Positions 28,091 through 35,650 of a stretch of DNA of 60,063 nt are shown in pieces. Each line of letters opens with the position of its first letter. Position 1 is the first letter of the stretch. Source of the stretch: Myxococcales bacterium FL481 (GTDB taxonomy: Bacteria; Myxococcota_A; Polyangia; Nannocystales; Nannocystaceae); NCBI GenBank assembly GCA_006508105.1, contig QKPP01000322.1:1-60063 (forward strand), read 5' to 3'. The position numbers were made by a program, and so were the translations under genes. The notes under the pieces were generated by a model. It made no database searches. It was not told the DNA's origin and was given only the letters and a program-made list of their open reading frames with translations.

Positions 28091-28897
28091 ATGGGTCTGA
28101 ATAGCGATTCGCCCCCAACGTCGGAGGTCTCGCAACACGTGGTCTCCACAGAATCCGACGACCAGGCCTTGGTCGATGCTTGTCGCGCCGGCGACCGGCG
28201 CGCGTTTCGGATTCTGATGGAGCGCTACCAACGCAGGATTCACGCCGTCGCTTATGGGTACCTCCGCAACCGAGAAGACGCACTGGATGTGGTGCAAGAC
28301 TGCTTCATCAAGGTGCATCAGCACCTCGACGGCTTTCGCGGTGGCTCGAGCTTTTACACCTGGCTGTACCGCGTGGTCGTCAATCGCTGCATCGACCACA
28401 TCCGTCGCCATCGCCGGCGGCGGGGGGTCGAGTACCGCGACGATCTCCGCCACGACGGCGATGCCGCGGCGGACACCGAAGCTGACCAGCGTATCGTGCA
28501 GGCGGGGAGCCCGGCGGCCATGCTTCAGCGCAAAGAGATCTTGGGCGCGGTGCAAGAGTGTCTGGTCCATCTCAGCGACACCCACCGCGACATCATCATC
28601 ATGCGGGAGCTCGAAGGGATGACCTACGAGGAGATGGCCGAGGCGATGCAGTGTGCCAAGGGCACCGTGATGAGTCGTTTGTTCCACGCTCGCAAGAATC
28701 TGCAGAAGCTCTTGGCGCAGCGGCTGGAGCTCGCGCCGTCGGCGGAAACGGCTTCGGCGGGGAGAGGGGCGGTCGAGGCAGACTCGGGTCGCGCTGCGCC
28801 CGGTCCGAAGCCGAATCGCAAGCCGAGTCACAAGCCCGACCGGAAGCCCGACCGAAAGCCCGACCGAAAGCCCGACCGAAAGGTAGTCGCACCATGA
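28091..28897 (+). CDS. ECF-family RNA polymerase sigma factor
   Basis: A 268-residue sigma-70 family factor. Region 2 is recognisable in ALVDACRAGDRRAFRILMER and DALDVVQDCFIKVHQHLDGFRG with the FYTWLYRVVVNRCID segment; region 4 reads RDIIIMRELEGMTYEEMAEA and GTVMSRLFHARKNL, the promoter-recognition helix-turn-helix. No region 1.1 or 3 is present. It carries an unusual C-terminal extension of about 55 residues ending in Lys-Pro-Asp-Arg repeats. It is divergent from the DUF4175 gene and its stop overlaps the start of an anti-sigma-like gene (ATGA). This arrangement usually means autoregulation with the partner; no duplicated promoter motif could be confirmed by eye. Confidence 0.92.
   Translation: MGLNSDSPPTSEVSQHVVSTESDDQALVDACRAGDRRAFRILMERYQRRIHAVAYGYLRNREDALDVVQDCFIKVHQHLDGFRGGSSFYTWLYRVVVNRCIDHIRRHRRRRGVEYRDDLRHDGDAAADTEADQRIVQAGSPAAMLQRKEILGAVQECLVHLSDTHRDIIIMRELEGMTYEEMAEAMQCAKGTVMSRLFHARKNLQKLLAQRLELAPSAETASAGRGAVEADSGRAAPGPKPNRKPSHKPDRKPDRKPDRKPDRKVVAP
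28808..28882 (+). repeat. 12-bp tandem repeat at the 3' end of the sigma-factor gene
   Basis: Six 12-bp units from 28808, the last three exact copies of AAGCCCGACCGA and the first three degenerate. In frame they encode Lys-Pro-Asp-Arg (earlier Lys-Pro-Asn-Arg, Lys-Pro-Ser-His), a basic tail beyond the last conserved sigma helix. Confidence 0.92.
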
Positions 28898-29502
28898 ACG
28901 CACGCGACGAACGCCTGATGGCGTACCACGACGGTGAGCTCAGCGAGCCGGACCGCGTGGCGTTTGAACGTGAGATGGCCGGCGATCCGCAGCTGCGTGA
29001 GCAGTTGAGCGCGCTCGAGACCACCCGGGCTTTGGTGGTGGGTGAGGCCCTGCGCGAGGCGGACGATGTGCCGCAGGCCCGATTCGAACAAATCTGGGAT
29101 CAAGTCGACCGGGAACTCGATGCGCCGGCCGAGGCCGTCGCCCCCGTGGCGCCCGCCAACCGCTGGTGGCGGTGGCTCCCACTAGCGGCTGCGGCCGCGG
29201 CTGCGGGGGCGGTCCTGGTGATCTGGCCCCGAGGGCAGGAACCGACGTCCGCGTCGGAGCTGCCGCCGGCGATCGCGTCGACCCCGTCGACCCCGAGCGA
29301 GCCCGCGGTCGCTCAGGCTCCGCCGCCGCCGGCTGCCCCCACCGCCGACGAGCCCGCAGACCACCGCGGGGTAGACATCGAACGCATTGAGTTTGCCGGA
29401 CGGTCAGGGCGGATCGATCACATCGATGACGCCCGCGGAACGACGACCGTTATCTGGATCGAAGAAGACCCTCAACCTGTCACCAGCGAGCGTTCGCTAT
29501 GA
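28894..29502 (+). CDS. Membrane-anchored anti-sigma-factor-like protein
   Basis: A 202-residue protein starting within the stop of the sigma gene (ATGA), the typical place for a cognate anti-sigma factor. The N-terminus (DERLMAYHDGELSEPDRVAF) has the shape of the anti-sigma helical domain but lacks the His-x3-Cys-x2-Cys zinc motif. A transmembrane helix follows WWRWLP at about residues 92-110, then a Pro/Ala stretch and a short acidic external domain. The inferred role is to hold the sigma factor at the membrane until an envelope signal arrives. The role is inferred from position and shape rather than from a diagnostic motif. Confidence 0.78.
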   Translation: MNARDERLMAYHDGELSEPDRVAFEREMAGDPQLREQLSALETTRALVVGEALREADDVPQARFEQIWDQVDRELDAPAEAVAPVAPANRWWRWLPLAAAAAAAGAVLVIWPRGQEPTSASELPPAIASTPSTPSEPAVAQAPPPPAAPTADEPADHRGVDIERIEFAGRSGRIDHIDDARGTTTVIWIEEDPQPVTSERSL

Positions 29503-30020
29503 CCCAGTCATCTCTAGTTCAGCGCCTGGTATTGGGCCTCTCCTTGGCCTTCGTGGCTTCGCCGGCGGCGGTGGCTGCCGCCGACGGCACGGTCCACGCG
29601 GCGCCGGCGGCCAAGCCCGCGCCGAAGAACCAGGCGACCTGCCGTGTCATGTCGATACTCGCCAAGAAGGAGGGCGACGGGTCGGTGCCCAAAAACCTGG
29701 CCGCGCTCGAGGCCCAGCTGCGCAGCGATCAGTTCGCCGCGTTCAAGTCGTTTCGGTTGATCGAGGAGAAGGCGATGAGGGTCAACGACGCCGCCGACAC
29801 GTCGTTGGCCATGAAGATGGGCTACGAGGTGCGACTGCGCTTGCTCGCCGCGCCCGCGAGGCGGCTCAAGCTACATCTGGGCCTGACGAGTAAGGGGGCG
29901 GCGAAGCCTCTACTCGACGCCGACTACTCCGTGGCGGAAGGCGGTGTGTTGCTGGTCGTGGCGGGGCAGAGGGATGGGGGACGAGCGTTGTTCGCGTTCC
30001 AGTGTCGTCGCGCCGATTGA
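29499..30020 (+). CDS. Small exported protein, third gene of the sigma operon
   Basis: A 173-residue protein with a signal sequence (hydrophobic stretch ending AAVAAAD) and a compact mature domain. It starts inside the stop of the anti-sigma-like gene (ATGA), so all three genes are translationally coupled. A conserved-looking element is AALEAQLRSDQFAAFKSF, followed by several beta strands and a C-terminal single Cys (FQCRR) that could pair with the Cys near residue 48. I do not recognise a family. Its place suggests it is a periplasmic partner or sensor for the anti-sigma protein. Confidence 0.75.
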   Translation: MTQSSLVQRLVLGLSLAFVASPAAVAAADGTVHAAPAAKPAPKNQATCRVMSILAKKEGDGSVPKNLAALEAQLRSDQFAAFKSFRLIEEKAMRVNDAADTSLAMKMGYEVRLRLLAAPARRLKLHLGLTSKGAAKPLLDADYSVAEGGVLLVVAGQRDGGRALFAFQCRRAD

Positions 30021-30181
30021 TCGCGTCTCGTCGCGTTGCGCGGGGCCACTCGCTTTAGATCTCGGCGGCTCGCCGCGCAACGTCCGCTTCTGCGGCCTTC
30101 GCCGCGGCCCGCGGCCCATTCGCGGCGTCGCCTGGGCACGCGATCCGTGACCACATCGAGTAGGCTCAGTGGAGTCGGTCT

Positions 30182-32503
30182 ATGCGCCGTGTGTCGAGCA
30201 TCGCTAACAAGGGGCGTTCGCGCTGGATTCGAGTCTTGTTGTTCGGCGGGCTACTGTGCACTGTGCTGGGCGCGGGCGTTTGGGCCTATCCGTACTGGGC
30301 GGCTCCGTTGTTGCGCTCACAGCTGCAGGAGCGAATGGCCCGGCGGGACCTGGAGTTCACCGTCGACGATCTGACGCTCACGCACGGGCGCGTGCGACTG
30401 GACGGCATGCACGTGCGGCAAGCCGACGTCGAGTTGCGCCTCGAGCGAGTCGACGTCGCGTTCTCCCGCCCGGGTTGGTTCTCCACGGAGGTGGATGTCG
30501 AATCGGTGCGGGCGGTGGGCGGGCGCCTGAGCGGATCGGTGGCCACGGTCCGGGAGATGGCCCAGCCTCGGACTGCCGACCCAGCGTCCGGCCCCTCGCC
30601 CGCGACCGGCCGTTCCGTTTCGCTCGTGCCGAGGAACGTGGAGGTCCGAGATCTCGCTTTGTCGCTCTCTCGCGAGGCGGGTCAGCCCGTCCAGTTCGAG
30701 GCGCAGCTCACGTTCACCGGTGACGCGCGGCGCCGCGAAGGAACGGTCACGCTGCGTGACCTCAGCGCCGAGGTTGCGGCGGGGCGACGAGTCGCTGCGG
30801 CGGAAGTCCAAACGGACCTCGCACGCGACGAGGCGGGCGGGATCGCGTTCCCGCTGCGGCTGCGCGTCGCGGGGGGCAACACATCGATCTCGCCCACCAT
30901 CGCGGTCGCCGATGTCTCCGGTGAGATCCAGCTGCTCGATCGAGACATCTCGGCCCTGCGCGTCGACCTCTCCGGCGGATTCGGAGAATCTGGTGCGGGG
31001 CGTTTGGGGGCGAACAAGCTTTGGTCGGTGCAGGGGGAGCTGGCGCGAGACCTGACTCGCGGACGGGTCGAGCTCGAGATGGAGGCGTTCGCGTTGGGAA
31101 AGATTCCGGAGGTGCTTGCTCGGCTGCCCCTCGTCGCATCGGAGCAAGCGACCGTGGGAGGGCGTTTGGCGGTCGACTTCGCCGACGGCAAAGCGGACTT
31201 GGCCGGCGAGCTTGCGATCGCGGGGCTCCACGTCAGTCACCCGACGCTGGCGCCGGGCGTGGTGCGCAACGTTGGCTTCTCGGCCGACTTGCGGGCGCGC
31301 CTCGACCCGGCTGCGCGCAAACTTACGGTCGAGCACGCGATTTTGTCCCGTCAGGGCGTTTCACTGGCGCTCGAAGGGGAGTTTGTCCACACCGAGGCCG
31401 TGGAAACCCGTCGCTACCGGCTGCGAGCCCACACCGCCAAAACGCCGTGCCAAGAGGTCTTGGATGCGATCCCCCAAGAGCTGGTACCGAGTCTGGTCGG
31501 CTTTCGCCTTGGCGGCACGTTTGAGCTCGACCTCGAGGCCGACATTTCCTACGCCGACTTGGATGCGGCTACCATCGGTGGCAAAGTCGACCTGCGGCGC
31601 TGTCGGGTTCGCAAGGTGCCCGCGCGGGTGTCGGCCAATCGTCTCGCCGGAGGCTTCTCGCATCGAGTGGTGATGCTCGATGGGAGCGAGCGAATCGTGC
31701 GGTTGTATCCGGGGGCCCCCTCTTACACGGCGCTGAGCGACATCTCGCCCAATATGGTGGCTGCGGTGCTCACCACTGAAGACGGCGGGTTTTGGCGCCA
31801 CTCGGGATTTTTGACCTCTCAGTTTTCCGAGGCGATGCGTCGCAACCTCAAAGCCGGTCGAATCCGCTTGGGGGCGTCGACGATCACGATGCAAATGGTC
31901 AAAAACGTGCTGCTGAGCCACGAACGGACGTTCTCGCGGAAACTCCAAGAGCTGTTTTTGACTTGGTACGTCGAGCGAACGCTATCCAAAGAGCGAATCA
32001 TGGAGATTTACCTCAACGTGATCGAGTTTGGGCCAGGGGTGTATGGGGTGACGCACGCCGCGTCGCACTACTTCGGCAAGACGCCGCAACAGCTCAATTC
32101 TCTCGAAGCCGCCTACCTCGCCTTGATGCTGCCGTCCCCGGTGCGTCGCCACGTGCACTACTGCAAAGGCGAACCGAGTCGGCGCTTCGATGCCAAGCTG
32201 CGGCGGATCCACGAGATCATGCACTCGCGCGGGCATATCGACGATCTCGAGTTTTTCCTGTGGAACTCGGGCACGGTCTCGTTCGACGATCGCGACCGAC
32301 AAAGCGAGGCCGCTTGCTTGCGCGAGATCGATCGCCTCCTCGAGGGGACGCATCGACAGCGGGCGGTGTCGGGTTTGCTCGAAGGCGATCACGTCCCTGA
32401 GGACGACGGCCCGCCGGCTTGGCTCGACGACTCGGGCCTCGAACTGTACGACGACGATCCGTCTGCGTCAGATGCGCCGGGTCGGCCCGCGATGGATGGC
32501 TAG
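30182..32503 (+). CDS. GT51 peptidoglycan glycosyltransferase fused to an AsmA-like N-terminal domain
   Basis: A 773-residue protein. A transmembrane helix at about residues 17-38 is followed by ~430 residues of repetitive beta-rich sequence resembling AsmA-family proteins (for example LTLTHGRVRLDGMHVRQADV). A GT51 domain follows, from about residue 500: TTEDGGFWRHSGF with catalytic Glu533, GASTITMQMVKN, and MEIYLNVIEFG with Glu608. No transpeptidase motifs are present, so it makes glycan but does not cross-link. AsmA-like domains are associated with phospholipid movement across the periplasm; joining this to a lipid II polymerase is unusual. It is preceded by a 160-bp gap and reads toward trmH. 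The GT51 call is firm, the AsmA call moderate. Confidence 0.88.
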   Translation: MRRVSSIANKGRSRWIRVLLFGGLLCTVLGAGVWAYPYWAAPLLRSQLQERMARRDLEFTVDDLTLTHGRVRLDGMHVRQADVELRLERVDVAFSRPGWFSTEVDVESVRAVGGRLSGSVATVREMAQPRTADPASGPSPATGRSVSLVPRNVEVRDLALSLSREAGQPVQFEAQLTFTGDARRREGTVTLRDLSAEVAAGRRVAAAEVQTDLARDEAGGIAFPLRLRVAGGNTSISPTIAVADVSGEIQLLDRDISALRVDLSGGFGESGAGRLGANKLWSVQGELARDLTRGRVELEMEAFALGKIPEVLARLPLVASEQATVGGRLAVDFADGKADLAGELAIAGLHVSHPTLAPGVVRNVGFSADLRARLDPAARKLTVEHAILSRQGVSLALEGEFVHTEAVETRRYRLRAHTAKTPCQEVLDAIPQELVPSLVGFRLGGTFELDLEADISYADLDAATIGGKVDLRRCRVRKVPARVSANRLAGGFSHRVVMLDGSERIVRLYPGAPSYTALSDISPNMVAAVLTTEDGGFWRHSGFLTSQFSEAMRRNLKAGRIRLGASTITMQMVKNVLLSHERTFSRKLQELFLTWYVERTLSKERIMEIYLNVIEFGPGVYGVTHAASHYFGKTPQQLNSLEAAYLALMLPSPVRRHVHYCKGEPSRRFDAKLRRIHEIMHSRGHIDDLEFFLWNSGTVSFDDRDRQSEAACLREIDRLLEGTHRQRAVSGLLEGDHVPEDDGPPAWLDDSGLELYDDDPSASDAPGRPAMDG

Positions 32504-32568
32504 CCGTGGATCCCCGTGGCGGTACGAGCCCGGCGGCCCCCAGGGGGCTCCTGCCCAGGGTTGGACCG

Positions 32569-33285
32569 ATGCTTGACCATCCCACCACCGAGCGGATCTT
32601 GGCCGAACTCGGCGCCGAACGGATCGTCGAGACGCTTGCGCCCTACCTCAGCGAGCATCGCCGCGAGCGTATCGAAGCAGCACTACGCGGGCGCGTGAGC
32701 GGGGTGCACGTGGCCGTCGAAGAGCCCTACGATCCGCACAACGCCGCCGCGGTGGTGCGCAGCGTCGAGGCCTTCGGGGCGGCGGGAGTCCACGTGATCC
32801 GGGCCTCGGAACGGGTGCTGGCGTCCCGCCGCACGACCCAAGGCGCGTTCCACTGGGTCGAGCGGGGAAGCTTCGCCGCACTCGAAGAGTTCTTCGCCGC
32901 CATGCATCAGCGCGGCCTACGAGTCTACGGGGGGGCCATGGACGGCGAGTTGACGTTGGATGGCCTGCCGGTCGTCGCTCCGATTTGCCTGTTGTTTGGC
33001 AATGAGCATCGCGGCCTGTCCGCAGCGGCGCGCGCTCGATGCGACGGTTTGTACCGGATTCCGATGTTCGGGTTTTCGGAGAGCCTGAACCTGTCCGTGT
33101 CCGCGGCCGTCAGCTTGTACGACGTGCTCCGCCGGCGACGGGCCCACGTGGGCCGAGACAGCGATTTGGAGCCCGAGGAATACCGCGTCGAGCGAGCGCG
33201 TTGTTACTTGCGCGCTGTCGATCCACGATTTGCTGTCGGGCTGGTCGCGCAGACCAAGCGTAGCGGCCCCGTCGACTCCCCATGA
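32569..33285 (+). CDS. trmH: SpoU-family RNA 2'-O-methyltransferase (TrmH-like)
   Basis: A 238-residue SPOUT methyltransferase that uses S-adenosylmethionine to methylate a ribose 2'-OH. The three family motifs are visible: DPHNAAAVVRSVEAFG, LLFGNEHRGLS, and FGFSESLNLSVSAAVSLYD. The C-terminal extension (RCYLRAVDPRFA) and overall size fit TrmH, which modifies G18 of tRNA. An upstream frame from 32419 overlaps the previous gene; Met at 32569 starts the conserved part. The stop TGA overlaps the ATG of the downstream penicillin-binding protein, so the two are co-expressed although their jobs are unrelated. The exact tRNA target is inferred. Confidence 0.88.
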   Translation: MLDHPTTERILAELGAERIVETLAPYLSEHRRERIEAALRGRVSGVHVAVEEPYDPHNAAAVVRSVEAFGAAGVHVIRASERVLASRRTTQGAFHWVERGSFAALEEFFAAMHQRGLRVYGGAMDGELTLDGLPVVAPICLLFGNEHRGLSAAARARCDGLYRIPMFGFSESLNLSVSAAVSLYDVLRRRRAHVGRDSDLEPEEYRVERARCYLRAVDPRFAVGLVAQTKRSGPVDSP

Positions 33286-35600
33286 CGTCACGAAAGCCGC
33301 GCCGGACCAGAATGTGGACGATCGTGTGGATCGTCGCGGCCAGCGGCCTGGCGCTCGCGATGCTAGCGGTCGCCGCCGTCGCCTACCTGTTTTGGCACTA
33401 TGGCCGGGATCTCGCGTCGCTCGACCAAACGGCGTTTCGCAACTACCGTCCGGCGCAGGTGACCCGGGTATTGGCGCGGGACGGCACGGTCATCGGCGAG
33501 TTGTTCGAGCAGCGCCGGACCGTCGTGTCCCACGACCAGATTCCAGCCCATGTCGAGAACGCGTTCTTGGCCGCCGAGGATGCAAGGTTTTACGAACACG
33601 CGGGGATGGACGTACTGGGCATGGTGCGGGCGCTTGTCGCCAACGTGCAAAAGGGTCGGGTGACCCAAGGGGCGTCGACCATCACCCAGCAGGTGGTGAA
33701 AAACTTCGCGTTGTCGCCCGAGCGAACTCTCGAACGCAAGGTACAAGAGATCATCTTGGCTCGTCGGCTCGAAGGCCTGCTGACCAAACGCGAGATTTTG
33801 GAGCTCTATCTCAACGACATCTACTTCGGGCACGGGCGCTACGGGGTCGAAGAAGCCGCGCGCTTTTTTTTCCACCGCTCGATTGGCGAGGTCGATCTCG
33901 GGCAGGCGGCATTGCTCGCCGCGTTGCCGAAGGCCCCGAGCAAGACGTCGCCGTTGCGCGATCCGCAGCGAGCGAAGGCGCGACAGATCTACGTCTTGCG
34001 CCAGATGGTCCGACACGGCTTTGCCTCGGAGGCGGAGGCGCAGGCCGCCATTGCGGCTCCCCTCCCGCTGGCGAGCGACGCTCGCGAGTCCCGAACCGTG
34101 GCGGACGCGGACGAGTTCGTCGACGTGGTCGCCGAAACCCTACGGGAGCGCTACGGCGACCGAGTGGCCACCCTCGGCGCGACGGTGACCACCACCGTCG
34201 ATCTCGATCTGCAGCGGGCAGCGAGGCGAGCGGTGCGGACCGGATTGACCGAAGTCGACGCGCGCCGGCGAGTGGTTCGCAGTCTCACGCCCGCCGCCGC
34301 CGGCCGGCGCGATCGACTGTTGTCGCGAGACCGCGTGAAATGGACCCCGGGGCGACTCGTCGATGCGGTCGTGCTCGAGCAGGACGAGTCTGCCGACACG
34401 ATCGTCGTCGGCGTCGGGCCGGTCCGCGCTCGGGTGCACGTGCCAGTGGGCCGCTACCATGATGCGGACCGCCCGCTGGCCGAGCAGTTTCCCACCGGAT
34501 CGATCACTCGCGTGGAGCCGCTGGAGGACGACGATCATGGTTCGCGGGCCCAACTCGAGCGGGGACCCGAGGGCCTGGTGGTATTGCTCGAAGCGGAGTC
34601 AGGAGAAGTCGCCGCGATGATCGGGGGGGACACCTATCGTCGGGCGCAGTTCAACCGAGTGTTGGCCGCGAAGCGTCAGCCGGGGTCGGCCTTCAAGCCC
34701 CTCGTCTACGGGGCGGCGCTGGCGAGCCGCCAGTTCACGGCGGCAAGCATCGTCGCCGATTCGCCGGAGATCTACGAGAAATGGCGACCGACCAACTTCG
34801 AGCGCCACGAGTACCGCGGCAAGATGCGCGTTCGCGAGGCGCTGACTCACTCGGTCAACACGGTAGCGATCAAACTGCTCGATGCCATTGGACCTCAGGC
34901 CGTTCACGAGTTCGCGTACGCGGCCGGCATTCAGTCGGAGTTGGTTGACGATCTTTCGCTGGCCCTCGGCACTTCGGAAGTCACGCCCATCGAGCTGGCG
35001 GAGGCCTACCTGACCGTGGCGCGCGGCGGGTCACGGCGCTCTCCGACCTTCATTCGCAAGATCGAGGTTCCCGGGGGGACCGACTGGACGCCGCCTGACC
35101 AGGCGCATCCTGGCATCGATCCCGACGTGGCGTTTGTGTTGACCAGCATGATGACCAGCGTGGTGGGAGAGGGCACGGGACGGCGCGCGAAAGCGCTGGG
35201 GCGTCCGGTGGCTGGCAAGACGGGGACGTCCGCGGATCACCGCGACGCGTGGTTTGGCGGGTTCACCCGCGATCACGTGGCGTTGGCCTGGGTGGGCTTT
35301 GATCGGCCGCGTCGGATCGGACGGCGTGAGACTGGGGCGCGTGCAGCCCTCCCGATCTGGCTGGCGACGATGCGGGCGGCCAGCGACGGGCAGCCGATCC
35401 GCGGATTCGTGCCGCCGCCGACCGTGGACGTGCGCACCATCGACGCCGTGTCGGGTCTGCTCGCCGGCGCGCCACGACCGAGTGGTGGTCCGACGGGCGC
35501 CACTGTCGAGGAGTTCTTCATCGCGGGCACCGCTCCGGTCGAGACCGCTGCCCCGACGTCGACCCCCCATGGCGACCTGGTACTAGATCTCTACGAGTAG
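33282..35600 (+). CDS. Class A penicillin-binding protein (PBP1A type), second copy
   Basis: A 772-residue bifunctional synthase with one N-terminal transmembrane helix (about residues 12-35). The GT51 domain has AAEDARFYEHAG (Glu99) and GASTITQQVVKN; the transpeptidase has GSAFKPL (Ser469, Lys472), SVN (from Ser524) and KTGTSAD (from Lys646). Compared with the first copy in this window (20773-23184) it has the orthodox KTG motif and a different, shorter insert, so the two are paralogues rather than a recent duplication. The ATG overlaps the trmH stop (ATGA). It acts at the periplasmic face of the inner membrane. Confidence 0.95.
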   Translation: MTSRKPRRTRMWTIVWIVAASGLALAMLAVAAVAYLFWHYGRDLASLDQTAFRNYRPAQVTRVLARDGTVIGELFEQRRTVVSHDQIPAHVENAFLAAEDARFYEHAGMDVLGMVRALVANVQKGRVTQGASTITQQVVKNFALSPERTLERKVQEIILARRLEGLLTKREILELYLNDIYFGHGRYGVEEAARFFFHRSIGEVDLGQAALLAALPKAPSKTSPLRDPQRAKARQIYVLRQMVRHGFASEAEAQAAIAAPLPLASDARESRTVADADEFVDVVAETLRERYGDRVATLGATVTTTVDLDLQRAARRAVRTGLTEVDARRRVVRSLTPAAAGRRDRLLSRDRVKWTPGRLVDAVVLEQDESADTIVVGVGPVRARVHVPVGRYHDADRPLAEQFPTGSITRVEPLEDDDHGSRAQLERGPEGLVVLLEAESGEVAAMIGGDTYRRAQFNRVLAAKRQPGSAFKPLVYGAALASRQFTAASIVADSPEIYEKWRPTNFERHEYRGKMRVREALTHSVNTVAIKLLDAIGPQAVHEFAYAAGIQSELVDDLSLALGTSEVTPIELAEAYLTVARGGSRRSPTFIRKIEVPGGTDWTPPDQAHPGIDPDVAFVLTSMMTSVVGEGTGRRAKALGRPVAGKTGTSADHRDAWFGGFTRDHVALAWVGFDRPRRIGRRETGARAALPIWLATMRAASDGQPIRGFVPPPTVDVRTIDAVSGLLAGAPRPSGGPTGATVEEFFIAGTAPVETAAPTSTPHGDLVLDLYE

Positions 35601-35650
35601 CCACCGCACCTGTGGTGTGCCCGTCGCCCGGATTGGGTAAAGTCGCGGTC

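Noticed and set aside
27949-28149. Upstream extension of the DUF4175 frame
   Set aside because: It would overlap the start of the divergent sigma-factor gene and its sequence is Gly/Ser/Arg-rich without family resemblance.
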